Assembly: GCF_965196975.1 (NCBI RefSeq)
Contig: NZ_OZ239981.1
Span: forward strand, 2,914,001 to 2,978,000
Source: Endozoicomonas sp965196975
GTDB lineage: Bacteria; Pseudomonadota; Gammaproteobacteria; Pseudomonadales; Endozoicomonadaceae
Length of the DNA: 64,000 nucleotides
Direction of reading: 5' to 3'
In this document: positions 34,594-44,058 of the stretch, in pieces
Layout: every line of letters begins with the position of its first letter
Numbering within the stretch: position 1 is the first letter of the stretch
The notes under the pieces: generated by a model
Database searches by the model: none
What the model was told of the DNA's origin: nothing
What the model saw: the letters and a program-made list of their open reading frames with translations, nothing else
Translations under genes and position numbers: made by a program

Positions 34594-36084
34594 ATGCAGC
34601 TACCAAACATTGAACGACTGTTTATTAATCGCTACCAGACGGTAACTGTTGCTGCGTATTGTGCTCTTGCAGCTCTTCCAAGCTTAATATTTCCACACCC
34701 GATAGCCTTACTGCCGCTGGCAGTGATCCCGTTAGGACTGATGTTTATCCTCAGAAAACCATTTGTGGTTTGCCTAACCTTCATACTCTTCTCTTTTTTC
34801 AGGCTTCATGAGGTATTCCCACAACTGGACCCCATCAAAATTCCACTGCTCACAGCACTTGGTTCCTACTTTGTTCTGGCCTGGCATATCATCCTGACTC
34901 AGAAAGTTCAGGTCTACTGGCGACATGAGCATACTATTTTTGCCCGTTTCTTCGGCTGGGTCGTCATTGGTATTGCATTTTCCAGTTATCCTCCTTCAGC
35001 CTTCAGCAGTTTTACCAGTGTATATATGAAGATCGGCATTATGGTTTTAGCCATCTCATGGCTGATGACCGAACACTGGCACTTCAAACTGGCTCACTTT
35101 CTGATTATCTGCTCAGGTCTCGCAGTGGGTGGCGTCACGCTTTACAACAATGCCAACGGTATAGGTATGGTAGAAGAAACTCGTGTCACCATCCCGGGCA
35201 CCAGTTTGGGGGACCCCAATGACCTGTCGCTGGTTCTCAGCTTTCCCATGAGCTATGCCGTAGCCTTCGCGACAACCAGAGGAACAGGAAAAATACGAAC
35301 ACTTCTGGGCTTGATTGGTGTTGTTGTTTTCGTTTCCTCCATCATTGCGACTCAAAGTCGTGGTGGCTTGCTGGCTACCGTCGCTGTGTTTGGTATCTTC
35401 GGGTTACGGATCATCAAATCAAAGCTGTTACTCATCAGTATTGGCAGTTTTGCATTGATGATTCTGGTCGCAGCTGCAGGAATCAGTGACCGCAAATCGG
35501 GAGGAGCAGCTGAGGATGGTGTTGATGAATCAGCCATGGGACGTATCCATGCCTGGGAGGCTGCATTTAATATGGCACTGAGAAACCCAATGACCGGTGT
35601 GGGCTTATCTCTCTTCCTCGATAATTACTGGGACTATGCGACCCATAGTCGAGCGGAGGGCCAGGCCCACGTTACCCACAGCACCTGGTTCCAGGTCATG
35701 TCAGAGTCGGGGTTTGTCGGTTTTGGCCTGTTTGGTTTTATGATTTTCACTATTTTCATGTCCATACTGAGCTCGCTGAGACGGCTGGATCGAAATAAAG
35801 GTTCGCCGGAGTATGATCCACACATGACGGCCATTGCAGTGGGCACCTACGCAGGGCTGGTTGGTTTTTGCGTATCGGGAACCTTCTTGAGCCAGGGCTT
35901 TCTATGGCCGGTCTATATAATCACATCCATCAGTATTGCCATTGCCAACTATATGGACAATCACTACCCACCTGAGAAAGCAGACCTACAAAAAACGTCT
36001 ATAGTTAATGGATCAGGAGAAACCAGACACGGCAAGGGTTTGCCAAATGTTAGACAGCCTAAAGGCTCGAATAAAAAACAGTGA
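34594..36084 (+). CDS. Wzy-type polysaccharide polymerase / O-antigen ligase family
   Basis: 496 residues from the ATG at 34594, with an AGGGG site 9 bases upstream. About 11-12 membrane segments surround a large periplasmic loop with the ligase/polymerase (Wzy_C) signature, including QSRGGLLATVAVFG, RIHAWEAAFNMALRNP and THSTWFQVMSESGFVGF. In this setting it most likely polymerises flipped repeat units. An in-frame TTG at 34585 is a less likely start. Its end overlaps the acyltransferase gene. Confidence 0.88.
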   Translation: MQLPNIERLFINRYQTVTVAAYCALAALPSLIFPHPIALLPLAVIPLGLMFILRKPFVVCLTFILFSFFRLHEVFPQLDPIKIPLLTALGSYFVLAWHIILTQKVQVYWRHEHTIFARFFGWVVIGIAFSSYPPSAFSSFTSVYMKIGIMVLAISWLMTEHWHFKLAHFLIICSGLAVGGVTLYNNANGIGMVEETRVTIPGTSLGDPNDLSLVLSFPMSYAVAFATTRGTGKIRTLLGLIGVVVFVSSIIATQSRGGLLATVAVFGIFGLRIIKSKLLLISIGSFALMILVAAAGISDRKSGGAAEDGVDESAMGRIHAWEAAFNMALRNPMTGVGLSLFLDNYWDYATHSRAEGQAHVTHSTWFQVMSESGFVGFGLFGFMIFTIFMSILSSLRRLDRNKGSPEYDPHMTAIAVGTYAGLVGFCVSGTFLSQGFLWPVYIITSISIAIANYMDNHYPPEKADLQKTSIVNGSGETRHGKGLPNVRQPKGSNKKQ

Positions 36085-36772
36085 TTCTGTGGCGGGAAGA
36101 GCTCTGTTCTCTCTCTTAAAATCCATTCGAAACATTGAAATGCCGGTAATAAAGCCTGTTCATGGATACCTTTACCACCAGCATAAAATGCTTACCGGTA
36201 TCATCAGCAGCCTGTGTCGTATTTTATACTGGACACCACTGTTCAAATCCCGACTTGCCAATACTCCCAGAAAGCTCTATCTCTATTCCGGCATGCCTCT
36301 TCTGCTGGGACCATTAAGCATCACCATGGGTGACGATTGCAGACTGTCTGGCCATACCACCATCAGTGGAAGAGCCTCAGCCCAAACAAAACCAGAGCTG
36401 AAAATTGGTAACAATGTAGGCATCAGCTGGCAAAATGAAATTTTTGTCGGCAACCGAATTGAAATTGGCAACAACGTTCGGTTGGCCGTGAAAGTCAGAC
36501 TGGTTGGTTACCCTGGGCACCCCGTTGACCCGGCAGCCAGAGCCCGGGGAGAACCAGATACTGATGATCAGATTGGCAGCATTATTATCGAAGACGATGT
36601 ATGGCTGGCAGCTGGAGTAACGGTTATGAGTGGAGTAACTATTGGCGCCGGAACGATTGTGGCCACAGGCAGTGTTGTAACCAGAGACTTACCTCCTGGT
36701 GTTCTTGCTGGAGGTATTCCTGCCAGGGTCATCAAATCGCTGGATTTGCCATCGGAGAGTAACAATGGCTGA
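36047..36772 (+). CDS. Hexapeptide-repeat acyltransferase
   Basis: 241 residues from the ATG at 36047 (AAGGG site 8 bases upstream), overlapping the end of wzy by 38 bases. After a helical N-terminal part, the left-handed beta-helix runs from about residue 90 to the end, with repeats such as LKIGNNVGIS, IEIGNNVRLA and VTIGAGTIVATGSVVT. The PPGVLAGGIPARVIK ending is typical of maltose/galactoside O-acetyltransferase relatives. It probably acetylates the exopolysaccharide or a precursor. Confidence 0.88.
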   Translation: MLDSLKARIKNSDSVAGRALFSLLKSIRNIEMPVIKPVHGYLYHQHKMLTGIISSLCRILYWTPLFKSRLANTPRKLYLYSGMPLLLGPLSITMGDDCRLSGHTTISGRASAQTKPELKIGNNVGISWQNEIFVGNRIEIGNNVRLAVKVRLVGYPGHPVDPAARARGEPDTDDQIGSIIIEDDVWLAAGVTVMSGVTIGAGTIVATGSVVTRDLPPGVLAGGIPARVIKSLDLPSESNNG

Positions 36773-37895
36773 TCTGATTGTATTTGGAGAAGATTGGGGA
36801 GGCTTACCGTCCAGCACCCAGCACCTTATCAGCCATTTAATGAAAAGGCATCGAGTAATCTGGGTAAATTCCATAGGAATGAGGTCACCACGACTTTCTT
36901 TCAGTGATATGAAAAGGGTCTATCAAAAGATCATGGCCATGCTGAAGCGCTCTGATAAACCCTCTCAACAGTCTTCAGAGCAAATAACACCGATCATCAT
37001 TAATCCAAAAGTGCTTCCTTTCCATAGTTCTAAACTGATTCGTCAACTCAACAAACGACTGCTGCTCAGGGATATTAACAGAGCAATAGAGCAGGAGGGT
37101 TTTGAAAAGGTTATTCTATGGCTCTCATTACCGACTGCCGTTGATATGATAGGCAGCTTAAGTGAGCGTGCTTCTATCTATTATTGTGGTGATGATTTTG
37201 AAGGCCTTGACGGAGTTGATCATAAAACGGTCAAACCCTTAGAACAGGAACTGGCGAAAAAGGTTGACCTGATCCTTGTCGTCAGTAAAACACTGGCCAG
37301 AAAATTCACCAACCCTAACACCATTATTTTGCCTCATGGTGTTGATTACCCACTCTTTTCATCGCCAACAATCAAGCCCCATGACTTGCCTGAAAATGCG
37401 CCAATAGCAGGTTTCTACGGCAGTATTTCTCCCTGGTTGGATACCGATATGCTTGCTCAGTCAGCCATTGCCTTACCCAGTTGGCAGTTTGTTTTTATTG
37501 GCGACATCAAAACGAATGTCTCCTCGCTGCAGGCTCTGCCCAATGTCCATTTTCTGGGGCCAAGACCCCATAACCAGTTGCCTTCCTATGTGCAACACTG
37601 GAATGTGGCCATGCTTCCCTTCCTCGGCAACAAGCAGATAGAAGCCTGCAACCCTCTGAAACTCAGAGAATATCTGGCATCCGGTACCCCCATTGCGGCA
37701 ACGCCTTTCCCGGCAGTCAGAGAATATGAGAATCTGGTTGCTATTCAGTCCCCCAAAGAGCCGTTTTCCCGAGTTATTTTGAGGGCCAACAAGCAACAGA
37801 AAGAAAAAAGTATACGTCAGGATACGGTATCAAATGAATCCTGGCAGCACAGAGCCACTCAACTGGAGGCTCTAATTAACCACCTGTCTCGATAA
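36765..37895 (+). CDS. Glycosyltransferase (GT-B, family 4-like)
   Basis: 376 residues from the ATG at 36765 (GGAG site), overlapping the acyltransferase stop by 8 bases. The N-terminal half has FGEDWGGLPSSTQHL and YYCGDDFEG. The C-terminal half has GFYGSISPWLDTDML and the NPLKLREYLASGTPI motif of the TuaH-like glycosyltransferase branch. Sugar and acceptor are unknown. It is followed by a 218-base gap, so the next four genes may have their own promoter. Confidence 0.85.
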   Translation: MADLIVFGEDWGGLPSSTQHLISHLMKRHRVIWVNSIGMRSPRLSFSDMKRVYQKIMAMLKRSDKPSQQSSEQITPIIINPKVLPFHSSKLIRQLNKRLLLRDINRAIEQEGFEKVILWLSLPTAVDMIGSLSERASIYYCGDDFEGLDGVDHKTVKPLEQELAKKVDLILVVSKTLARKFTNPNTIILPHGVDYPLFSSPTIKPHDLPENAPIAGFYGSISPWLDTDMLAQSAIALPSWQFVFIGDIKTNVSSLQALPNVHFLGPRPHNQLPSYVQHWNVAMLPFLGNKQIEACNPLKLREYLASGTPIAATPFPAVREYENLVAIQSPKEPFSRVILRANKQQKEKSIRQDTVSNESWQHRATQLEALINHLSR

Positions 37896-38113
37896 TAAAA
37901 CCTCGCCCCATTACCTCCTAAAACAACAGCTACACTTAATAGTAATAACGTATAAGCACATGTGTTTATTATAAAAAATGTCATAAAAATAAACATTTTT
38001 GCTGATCAGGAAATCAATTACCCGCAGAAAGACAAAAAACTGTCAATCAATGACAAAGATCTCTCGGAGTAATTGGCAATCTAAGATTTAAGGTTGATAA
38101 CAGGGAAGTCACC

Positions 38114-38626
38114 GTGATTAAGCGATATGGACTCCATACCCTTGTCGTAGCGATGTTTGTCAGTACGCTCCTGATTTCTGGTTGTAATTCAAATCTGAAC
38201 TTCAAGACGATAATGGAAAGAGAGCAGGAACAATCAGCGCAACAGATTTCTGAAGCTATTTCCCGGATGAATCAAGCTGAAGAATCATTGCCCATTTCTA
38301 AAAACATGTATCGTCGCCAACTGTCTATTAATTTTACTCAGCAGGAGCTGCAGGCTAACGGCCAGCATAAACAAATCATCGACCTATTTTTTAAGTCACT
38401 TCCGGAAAGCCAGCAACTTAACATTATTATTTCAGTTGCCCCTTCTTCTGCCGGTGAGCCATTCAAAACTCTTAATGACTCATGGACGAGGCTACAGAGT
38501 CTGAAAAAAATTCTGGCGCAATACAGCAAAGAAATAGAACTGGTTTACCAGCCTGAACTTGAACTTGATTCAGCCACTATTCATGCGGTGGGAAGTAATA
38601 TCAAAGGAGATTATGGTGTCCAGTGA
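38114..38626 (+). CDS. Hypothetical lipoprotein in the exopolysaccharide locus
   Basis: 170 residues starting at a GTG with AGGGAAG upstream. The lipoprotein signal ends LLISGC (Cys at about 24). The rest is a Gln-rich helix followed by a domain with a QLNIIISVAPSSAGEPF segment. This recalls, weakly, OmpA-like peptidoglycan-binding folds with their KxxxD-poor variants, but I cannot assign it. It overlaps the wzz gene by 14 bases and probably helps assemble the export complex. Confidence 0.6.
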   Translation: MIKRYGLHTLVVAMFVSTLLISGCNSNLNFKTIMEREQEQSAQQISEAISRMNQAEESLPISKNMYRRQLSINFTQQELQANGQHKQIIDLFFKSLPESQQLNIIISVAPSSAGEPFKTLNDSWTRLQSLKKILAQYSKEIELVYQPELELDSATIHAVGSNIKGDYGVQ

Positions 38627-40121
38627 AATCCTGAGAAACCTGTTTCGACTTCTCAGCGCAGCCTGGCGCAGACGCTATACCATTTGTGTGCCTATTCTGA
38701 TCATGCCTGTGGTTGGATTTATTGCCAGCTTTATGGCTCCAAAATATTATGAAGCACACACCACCATACTCCTGCAAAACACTACCGAGCTTAACCCAAT
38801 TCTGGAAGACTTTACGATTTCTACCAATCTGGAAGAAAGGCAGTTGGCTCTTAAGATACTGCTAAAGAGCCGTAAGGTTTTAAAAGGGGTAGCCAAAGCC
38901 GTTGGGTTTATCGACCATAAATCCTCTGAAGAGGAAATCGATGAGGCCATTGACGAACTTTCACGTTCATTATCCATCGTCTTTGGTGGTGACCTGGTTA
39001 AAATTTATTATCGCAGTGAAAACAAAACCGATATTAAGGAGTTATTAACTAAAGTTACCAAACATTTCCTTACCCTTGTGCAAGCACCACAGAAATCATG
39101 GCAGGTAGCCTCTACCCAGTTTCTCAAGGATCAGGTTGACCGCAGACACAAGGAGCTGTCTGAGGCTGAATTGAAACTTTCTGAATATAAGGCGAGATTC
39201 GCCCTGGAGCTCCCTGAACTCCACAAGGCAAATGTTACCCGGCTTGCAGAACTCCGCCAGCTTCTCATGGAAAAAGAGACAGAGCTCGCTGGAGCCAAAG
39301 CAGCCATGGAAGAGTTTAATGGTAATCTGGCGCAAACCAACCCCGTAATCGGAAAATTAGAAGAGCGCATTATTAATACCCGTGCCACTCTGAGCATGCT
39401 TCGCTCTCGTTATACCGAAAAACACAGTAAAGTTCAGACGCTGGTAAGAGAGCTGGACAGAATGAAAGCTGAACGACAGAGAATGATTACAGAAAGTCGC
39501 CAGCTAAAAACTGAAGACGTTCAACGCCTCTGGAATCTTGCATCATCAACTCCCTCCGTCTCAATGGATAACCCTCAGGGAGGACAGACCACGATACTGG
39601 CCTCTCAGCTTCAGGCGGTTCAGGATGCCAAGGCCAAAGTAAACAGTCTTGAGAACGAAGTAAAAAATATAAAAGAACAAACCGATCAGCTTCAGAATAA
39701 AGTACAGCAATTTGCAGAAGTAGAAAGGACCTTGGTAGAGCTTCAGCGCGATTTTGGTATTAAGCAGAAACTGTATGATGATTTTCTTAATCGATACGTC
39801 ATGGCAAAAGTAACGGAGGATCTCAGTTCTTATCAAGAATCAGAGCAAGTCAAAATCATCGATGAACCCTTTACTCCCAGCAGCCCTAATCAGCTTCCCG
39901 CATCGTTATTTATTATTGCTGGTATATTTGCAGGTTTGGGTATCGGCACTGGGCTGGCGGCCATTTCGGAAATCTCCGATACCACTTTACGACTTCAGGA
40001 CAGTATTGAGCGAATTGCGGGTGTCCCTGTTCTGGCAAGAATACCATCAATGCCTAAAGCGCCGTCTTTGATTTACGACCCAGAAAAGGACTGGTTCGAT
40101 GAGGGAGGAGTACCATCATGA
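38613..40121 (+). CDS. Wzz/GumC-type chain-length determinant
   Basis: 502 residues from the ATG at 38613 with an AAAGGAGA site. The N-terminal Wzz domain has a membrane segment (about 22-42) followed by YYEAHTTILLQN. A long coiled-coil periplasmic region (about 170-400) includes the GNVR-type segment VERTLVELQRDFGIKQKLY. A second membrane segment lies at about 430-455. It ends soon after with no fused tyrosine-kinase domain. It controls chain length together with Wzy and the SLBB exporter. The only kinase-like partner in sight is the degenerate protein at 25217-25924. Confidence 0.88.
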   Translation: MVSSEILRNLFRLLSAAWRRRYTICVPILIMPVVGFIASFMAPKYYEAHTTILLQNTTELNPILEDFTISTNLEERQLALKILLKSRKVLKGVAKAVGFIDHKSSEEEIDEAIDELSRSLSIVFGGDLVKIYYRSENKTDIKELLTKVTKHFLTLVQAPQKSWQVASTQFLKDQVDRRHKELSEAELKLSEYKARFALELPELHKANVTRLAELRQLLMEKETELAGAKAAMEEFNGNLAQTNPVIGKLEERIINTRATLSMLRSRYTEKHSKVQTLVRELDRMKAERQRMITESRQLKTEDVQRLWNLASSTPSVSMDNPQGGQTTILASQLQAVQDAKAKVNSLENEVKNIKEQTDQLQNKVQQFAEVERTLVELQRDFGIKQKLYDDFLNRYVMAKVTEDLSSYQESEQVKIIDEPFTPSSPNQLPASLFIIAGIFAGLGIGTGLAAISEISDTTLRLQDSIERIAGVPVLARIPSMPKAPSLIYDPEKDWFDEGGVPS

Positions 40122-41212
40122 CAGCCCCTCTCATCGTGGCACAGATAGTCCAACACCTTGCCCCGGGTGGTATTGAGACAATGGCTTTGGATTTACAGCG
40201 CAAAGCTGAATACCCAGAGAATGTTCACATAATCAGTCTTGAGGGAAAACTGTCTGAAGCTGTTAAGCATTGGTCAAGACTTCAGAAACTGGAAAGAGTT
40301 CACTTTCTTACTAAACCTCCGGGATTAAGCTTTTCAACCATTACAAAGCTATCGCAACTTTTACGACAGCTCAATATCGATGTGATTCATACTCACCATG
40401 TCGGCCCCCTGCTTTATGGCGGTATTGCTGCCAAACTGGCTGGCTGTGGCCATGTACATACTGAACACGATGCATGGCACCTTAACAATCAAAAACGACG
40501 CTGGCTGGTAGCAGCCTGCTTCCATCTGCTAAAGCCTTCCGTTGCTGCAGATGCAGAGCTGGTTGCAACCAGTATTCGACAACATATTCCACTGTTTACG
40601 CCATCAGTAATTCTTAATGGAATTGATACGGACAAGTTCCAGCCTTCAAATCAGGTAACAGCAAGGATGAATCTGAACTTACCTACAGGGGTTCCCATTA
40701 TTGGCTGTGCAGCTCGTTTTACCGAGGTTAAATGCCATAATCTTTTGATTCATGCCTTCTCAAAGCTACCTGAAAACACGCACCTTGCCCTTGCCGGTGG
40801 AGGAGAACTTGAGCATGAGCTGAGAAGTTTAACCACACGGCTTAACCTAGAGGAGCGGATACACTTTTTAGGTGTCATTGATGACATGCCCAACTTCTAT
40901 CATGCCATTGATATTTTCTGTCTTGCATCGAAAAAAGAAGGACTCCCACTCTCGCCACTGGAAGCTCAGGCATGCCAGAGAGTTGTTGTCATGACGGATG
41001 TCGGCGGGTGTCGTGAAGCTGTTGATCCAGACAGTGGGATCCTGATAAAAGCTGGAAGTACTCAGGAGCTGGAAGCAGCCCTCAAAACACAGCTCACTTC
41101 AGGTATCAATCCTCAGAAGCAGAAATCTGCACGTAACTTTGTGGCCAATCATTGCAATCTGGAGAGAATGACCAGGCAATACAATAACCTGTATTCCGGG
41201 AGGCCAATATGA
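40118..41212 (+). CDS. Glycosyltransferase family 4 enzyme
   Basis: 364 residues, ATGA overlap with wzz and with the next gene. N-terminal HLAPGGIETMALDLQ and HTHHVGPLLYGGIAAKLAG, C-terminal IIGCAARFTEVKCHNLLIHAF and the E-x7-E region KKEGLPLSPLEAQAC, which together define a GT4 enzyme. It transfers a sugar during assembly of the exopolysaccharide repeat unit. Confidence 0.9.
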   Translation: MTAPLIVAQIVQHLAPGGIETMALDLQRKAEYPENVHIISLEGKLSEAVKHWSRLQKLERVHFLTKPPGLSFSTITKLSQLLRQLNIDVIHTHHVGPLLYGGIAAKLAGCGHVHTEHDAWHLNNQKRRWLVAACFHLLKPSVAADAELVATSIRQHIPLFTPSVILNGIDTDKFQPSNQVTARMNLNLPTGVPIIGCAARFTEVKCHNLLIHAFSKLPENTHLALAGGGELEHELRSLTTRLNLEERIHFLGVIDDMPNFYHAIDIFCLASKKEGLPLSPLEAQACQRVVVMTDVGGCREAVDPDSGILIKAGSTQELEAALKTQLTSGINPQKQKSARNFVANHCNLERMTRQYNNLYSGRPI

Positions 41213-42405
41213 TTGATTGGCTGACCTTAATTATCTTTTTTATGGCTGGTATGGTGATTGTTTATCATCATATTGGTTATCCATTGATTCTTAAGCTGGT
41301 AACACAGGGCCTTGAAAACACATTACCCTCCTTTTATCACCGAAACTATCAGGTCACACCACTTGATCACATGCTGCCAAGCATTAGTTTGATCATGCCA
41401 GCCCATAATGAAGCAGACACCATTCAGGAGAAAATAAGAAACCTCGCCGCCCTTGATTACCCCGACTATAAGTTAAAAGTTATTCTGGTTTGCGATGGCT
41501 GCACAGACAATACCGCCCAGCTGGCAAAAGAGGCACTTAATGAGCCCGAATGCTCCCATTTAAACCTTACTATCGTAGAAAAACCTGAAAACTGTGGAAA
41601 AGTAGCGGTTTTGAATGAGGCCATCAGTTTATCCCGATGCAGTGTAGTTGCCCTCTCTGATGTTTCATCACTTTTATCCATTGATAGCCTGTTAATCGTT
41701 GCTGCCCATCTCAGCAATGAAGATACCGGGGTAATTTGTGGCAGCTATCACTTTTTGCAATCACTCAGTGTTGGAGAACAGGCATACTGGCAGTATCAAC
41801 GAAGCATTAAAACGCGGGAAAGCACACTCGGTGCAACACTGGGTGTTCATGGTGCATTTTATGCGTTTCGGCGCGATTTGTTCGACCTGATCCCCGCAGA
41901 TACCATCAACGATGACTTCACCCTTCCTGTTCAAATAATTATGAAAGGCTACCGTTGTCTATATGATCCAAGAATAATTGCCATGGAGCTGGAACAGGCT
42001 TGTAATGAAATGGACTTTCAACGAAGAAAGCGAATTGCTGCTGGCAATGTGCAACAGGCTATTCGTCACGCGGGCTTGCTTCATCCAAAGTATGGAAAGA
42101 TTGCATTCAACTTTTTCTCAGGTAAATTTCTGCGCCCATTCATGCCTGTATTCCTGTTCATGACGCTGATGTCTTCCGCTTTGCTGGCTCAGTCATACAC
42201 CCTTTTTCAAATTATTCTTTTCATTCAGCTGGGTGTTTATGGAGTAACTGCTGTTTATATTCTCCGACGCTCACAGCCAGCTCAGAAAAAATTAAGAGTT
42301 CTTTTTTATCTGGTATCCGGCCATATGGCCATGGCTATCGGCTTGATTAACTATCTATCCGGTCAAAGTAAGGGCCAATGGAAAAGAGTAAATACTGAAA
42401 CATAA
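41209..42405 (+). CDS. Membrane glycosyltransferase family 2 enzyme
   Basis: 398 residues with an N-terminal membrane segment, a cytoplasmic GT-A domain and two C-terminal membrane helices. Motifs: SLIMPAHNEADTIQEKI at the start of the GT2 domain, ILVCDGCTDNTA, a late INDDFTLPVQIIMKGYR with catalytic acidic residues, and QRRKRIAAGN, which corresponds to the QxxRW region of processive enzymes in a modified form. It may make the last or a branch linkage of the repeat unit. Confidence 0.87.
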   Translation: MIDWLTLIIFFMAGMVIVYHHIGYPLILKLVTQGLENTLPSFYHRNYQVTPLDHMLPSISLIMPAHNEADTIQEKIRNLAALDYPDYKLKVILVCDGCTDNTAQLAKEALNEPECSHLNLTIVEKPENCGKVAVLNEAISLSRCSVVALSDVSSLLSIDSLLIVAAHLSNEDTGVICGSYHFLQSLSVGEQAYWQYQRSIKTRESTLGATLGVHGAFYAFRRDLFDLIPADTINDDFTLPVQIIMKGYRCLYDPRIIAMELEQACNEMDFQRRKRIAAGNVQQAIRHAGLLHPKYGKIAFNFFSGKFLRPFMPVFLFMTLMSSALLAQSYTLFQIILFIQLGVYGVTAVYILRRSQPAQKKLRVLFYLVSGHMAMAIGLINYLSGQSKGQWKRVNTET

Positions 42406-42437
42406 GGATATTTACCACGTACTTAAGGAGTGTACTT

Positions 42438-43079
42438 ATGAAAGAGTCAACTTATGTCCATCCTCTCGCCTCAGCGGGAAAACGAGTAATGGACATTCTC
42501 ATCGCACTGACAGGGTTATTAATTACCCTGCCCTTGTTTCCATTTATCGCACTGGCTATTCGTCTGGATAGCCCAGGTCCAATTATTTATCAGCAGATGC
42601 GTATTGGTTATCAAAAGGAAAACTACATTCGCTTATTCATGATGAAAAAATTCAGAACCATGCGCAATGATGCCGAGTCAGGAACTGGCCCCGTTTGGGC
42701 TCAGAAAAACGACCCGAGAATTACCAAAATTGGTAATTTCCTGCGAAAAACGCGTCTTGACGAACTCCCACAACTCTGGAATGTACTGGTAGGTGACATG
42801 TCTATAGTTGGCCCAAGACCTGAGCGGCCCGGCATGTATAATAAACTGGAAACCAACATTCCCTTTTACAGTGAAAGAACATTTGATGTGGTTCCTGGTA
42901 TTACTGGTCTTGCCCAGGTAAATATGGGTTATGATGAAACATTGAATGATGTAAGGAATAAAGTTGCCTATGACCATGCCTATGCTCTGGCCCTGAGCAA
43001 CCCATGGGAATGGTTGAAAATGGACATTTACGTGATGTTCAAAACCATTTTCGTTATGGTGACAGGCAGGGGACAGTAG
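42438..43079 (+). CDS. Initiating undecaprenyl-phosphate sugar transferase
   Basis: 213 residues of the bacterial sugar transferase family (PF02397), the short monotopic form without the WbaP/WcaJ N-terminal membrane bundle. The single re-entrant hydrophobic segment is followed by IRLDSPGPIIYQQMRIG, the KKFRTMRNDAE motif and LRKTRLDELPQLWNVL, then GPRPERP. It transfers sugar-1-phosphate to undecaprenyl phosphate to begin each repeat unit. A GGAG site precedes the ATG. It is the last gene of the polysaccharide operon and converges with yvcK. Confidence 0.92.
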   Translation: MKESTYVHPLASAGKRVMDILIALTGLLITLPLFPFIALAIRLDSPGPIIYQQMRIGYQKENYIRLFMMKKFRTMRNDAESGTGPVWAQKNDPRITKIGNFLRKTRLDELPQLWNVLVGDMSIVGPRPERPGMYNKLETNIPFYSERTFDVVPGITGLAQVNMGYDETLNDVRNKVAYDHAYALALSNPWEWLKMDIYVMFKTIFVMVTGRGQ

Positions 43080-43086
43080 AGCTGCT

Positions 43087-44004
43087 TTAAGTCACTTGAT
43101 GAAACAGAACACCAGCAATCTCATCCAGCCCCTGCCTTAAAGCCTCTCGGCTATGGACACCTGACTGGAAGGTATCCGCCAATGGCATTGTATAGACCTT
43201 GCACTGTAAGTTCTCGGATTGCTCATTTTCAGCAGGCCATAATAATACGTCTGGATACACACCTGTCATTTCATTCATCCATGACAGTTTATCGCTAATG
43301 GACATTTTACCAACAACCGACATTTCCTGATTGATATTACCAACAAAGACTTTCAAGGCGCTGCTTCCAACAATGCTTTCAGCAACTTCAGGCATTAAAA
43401 GCGCGGGCAAAACACTGGTCATAAAACTACCAGGCCCGAGAATAATCATATCTGACTCTTTTATCTTGGCAACAGCTTCATCCGTTGGTTGTATTTCAGG
43501 GAGAATCATTAGTTTCTCGGGACACTGCTCCAATGAGTCAATAGCCGTTTCACCAACAACTTCCTGACCATTTACAATTGCACCCAGTCGAGCTGGCTCT
43601 TCTGACATAGGAATCAACTCTGCACCGACCTGCAGCATCTGGCGAATCAGGTTTATTGCATCCAGTGGGCGAACACACATTTGATCCATTGCCAACAGAA
43701 TCAGGTTTCCCAGGTTATGTCCACTGATATCTCCGCTGTTTTTAAAGCGATATTCAAACAGGATGCGTGCAAGGTTTGGACTATCCGAGCAGAGTTGGTT
43801 AAGACAATTTCTGAGATCCCCCCAGGCAATACAGCCACTGGCGTCCCTGAGCCGACCTGTTGATCCCCCATCATCAGTTGTCGCAACGATTCCTGACAGA
43901 CGCTCACCAAGAAAGCCCAAACTTGCCATGACACGTCCAAGGCCATGACCACCACCAATAGCAACAATCCGGCGACACTGATAAAGTGTTTTTACAGAAT
44001 ACAT
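43087..44004 (-). CDS. YvcK/YbhK (CofD-like) family protein
   Basis: 305 residues of the CofD-like family that includes B. subtilis YvcK (cell-wall and gluconeogenic growth factor) and E. coli YbhK. Family signatures: RIVAIGGGHGLGRVMASL, ATTDDGGSTGRLR, GHNLGNLILLAM and IILGPGSFMTSVLPALL. YvcK binds UDP-sugars in B. subtilis. Being 54 bases downstream of glpD suggests co-transcription. It converges with the exopolysaccharide operon 7 bases away, with no obvious terminator between them. Confidence 0.88.
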   Translation of the reverse strand: MYSVKTLYQCRRIVAIGGGHGLGRVMASLGFLGERLSGIVATTDDGGSTGRLRDASGCIAWGDLRNCLNQLCSDSPNLARILFEYRFKNSGDISGHNLGNLILLAMDQMCVRPLDAINLIRQMLQVGAELIPMSEEPARLGAIVNGQEVVGETAIDSLEQCPEKLMILPEIQPTDEAVAKIKESDMIILGPGSFMTSVLPALLMPEVAESIVGSSALKVFVGNINQEMSVVGKMSISDKLSWMNEMTGVYPDVLLWPAENEQSENLQCKVYTMPLADTFQSGVHSREALRQGLDEIAGVLFHQVT

Positions 44005-44058
44005 GGTAAATTCTTCTGTGAGTTCATAATATGCTTTAGCGTGACCACCGTATCATGT

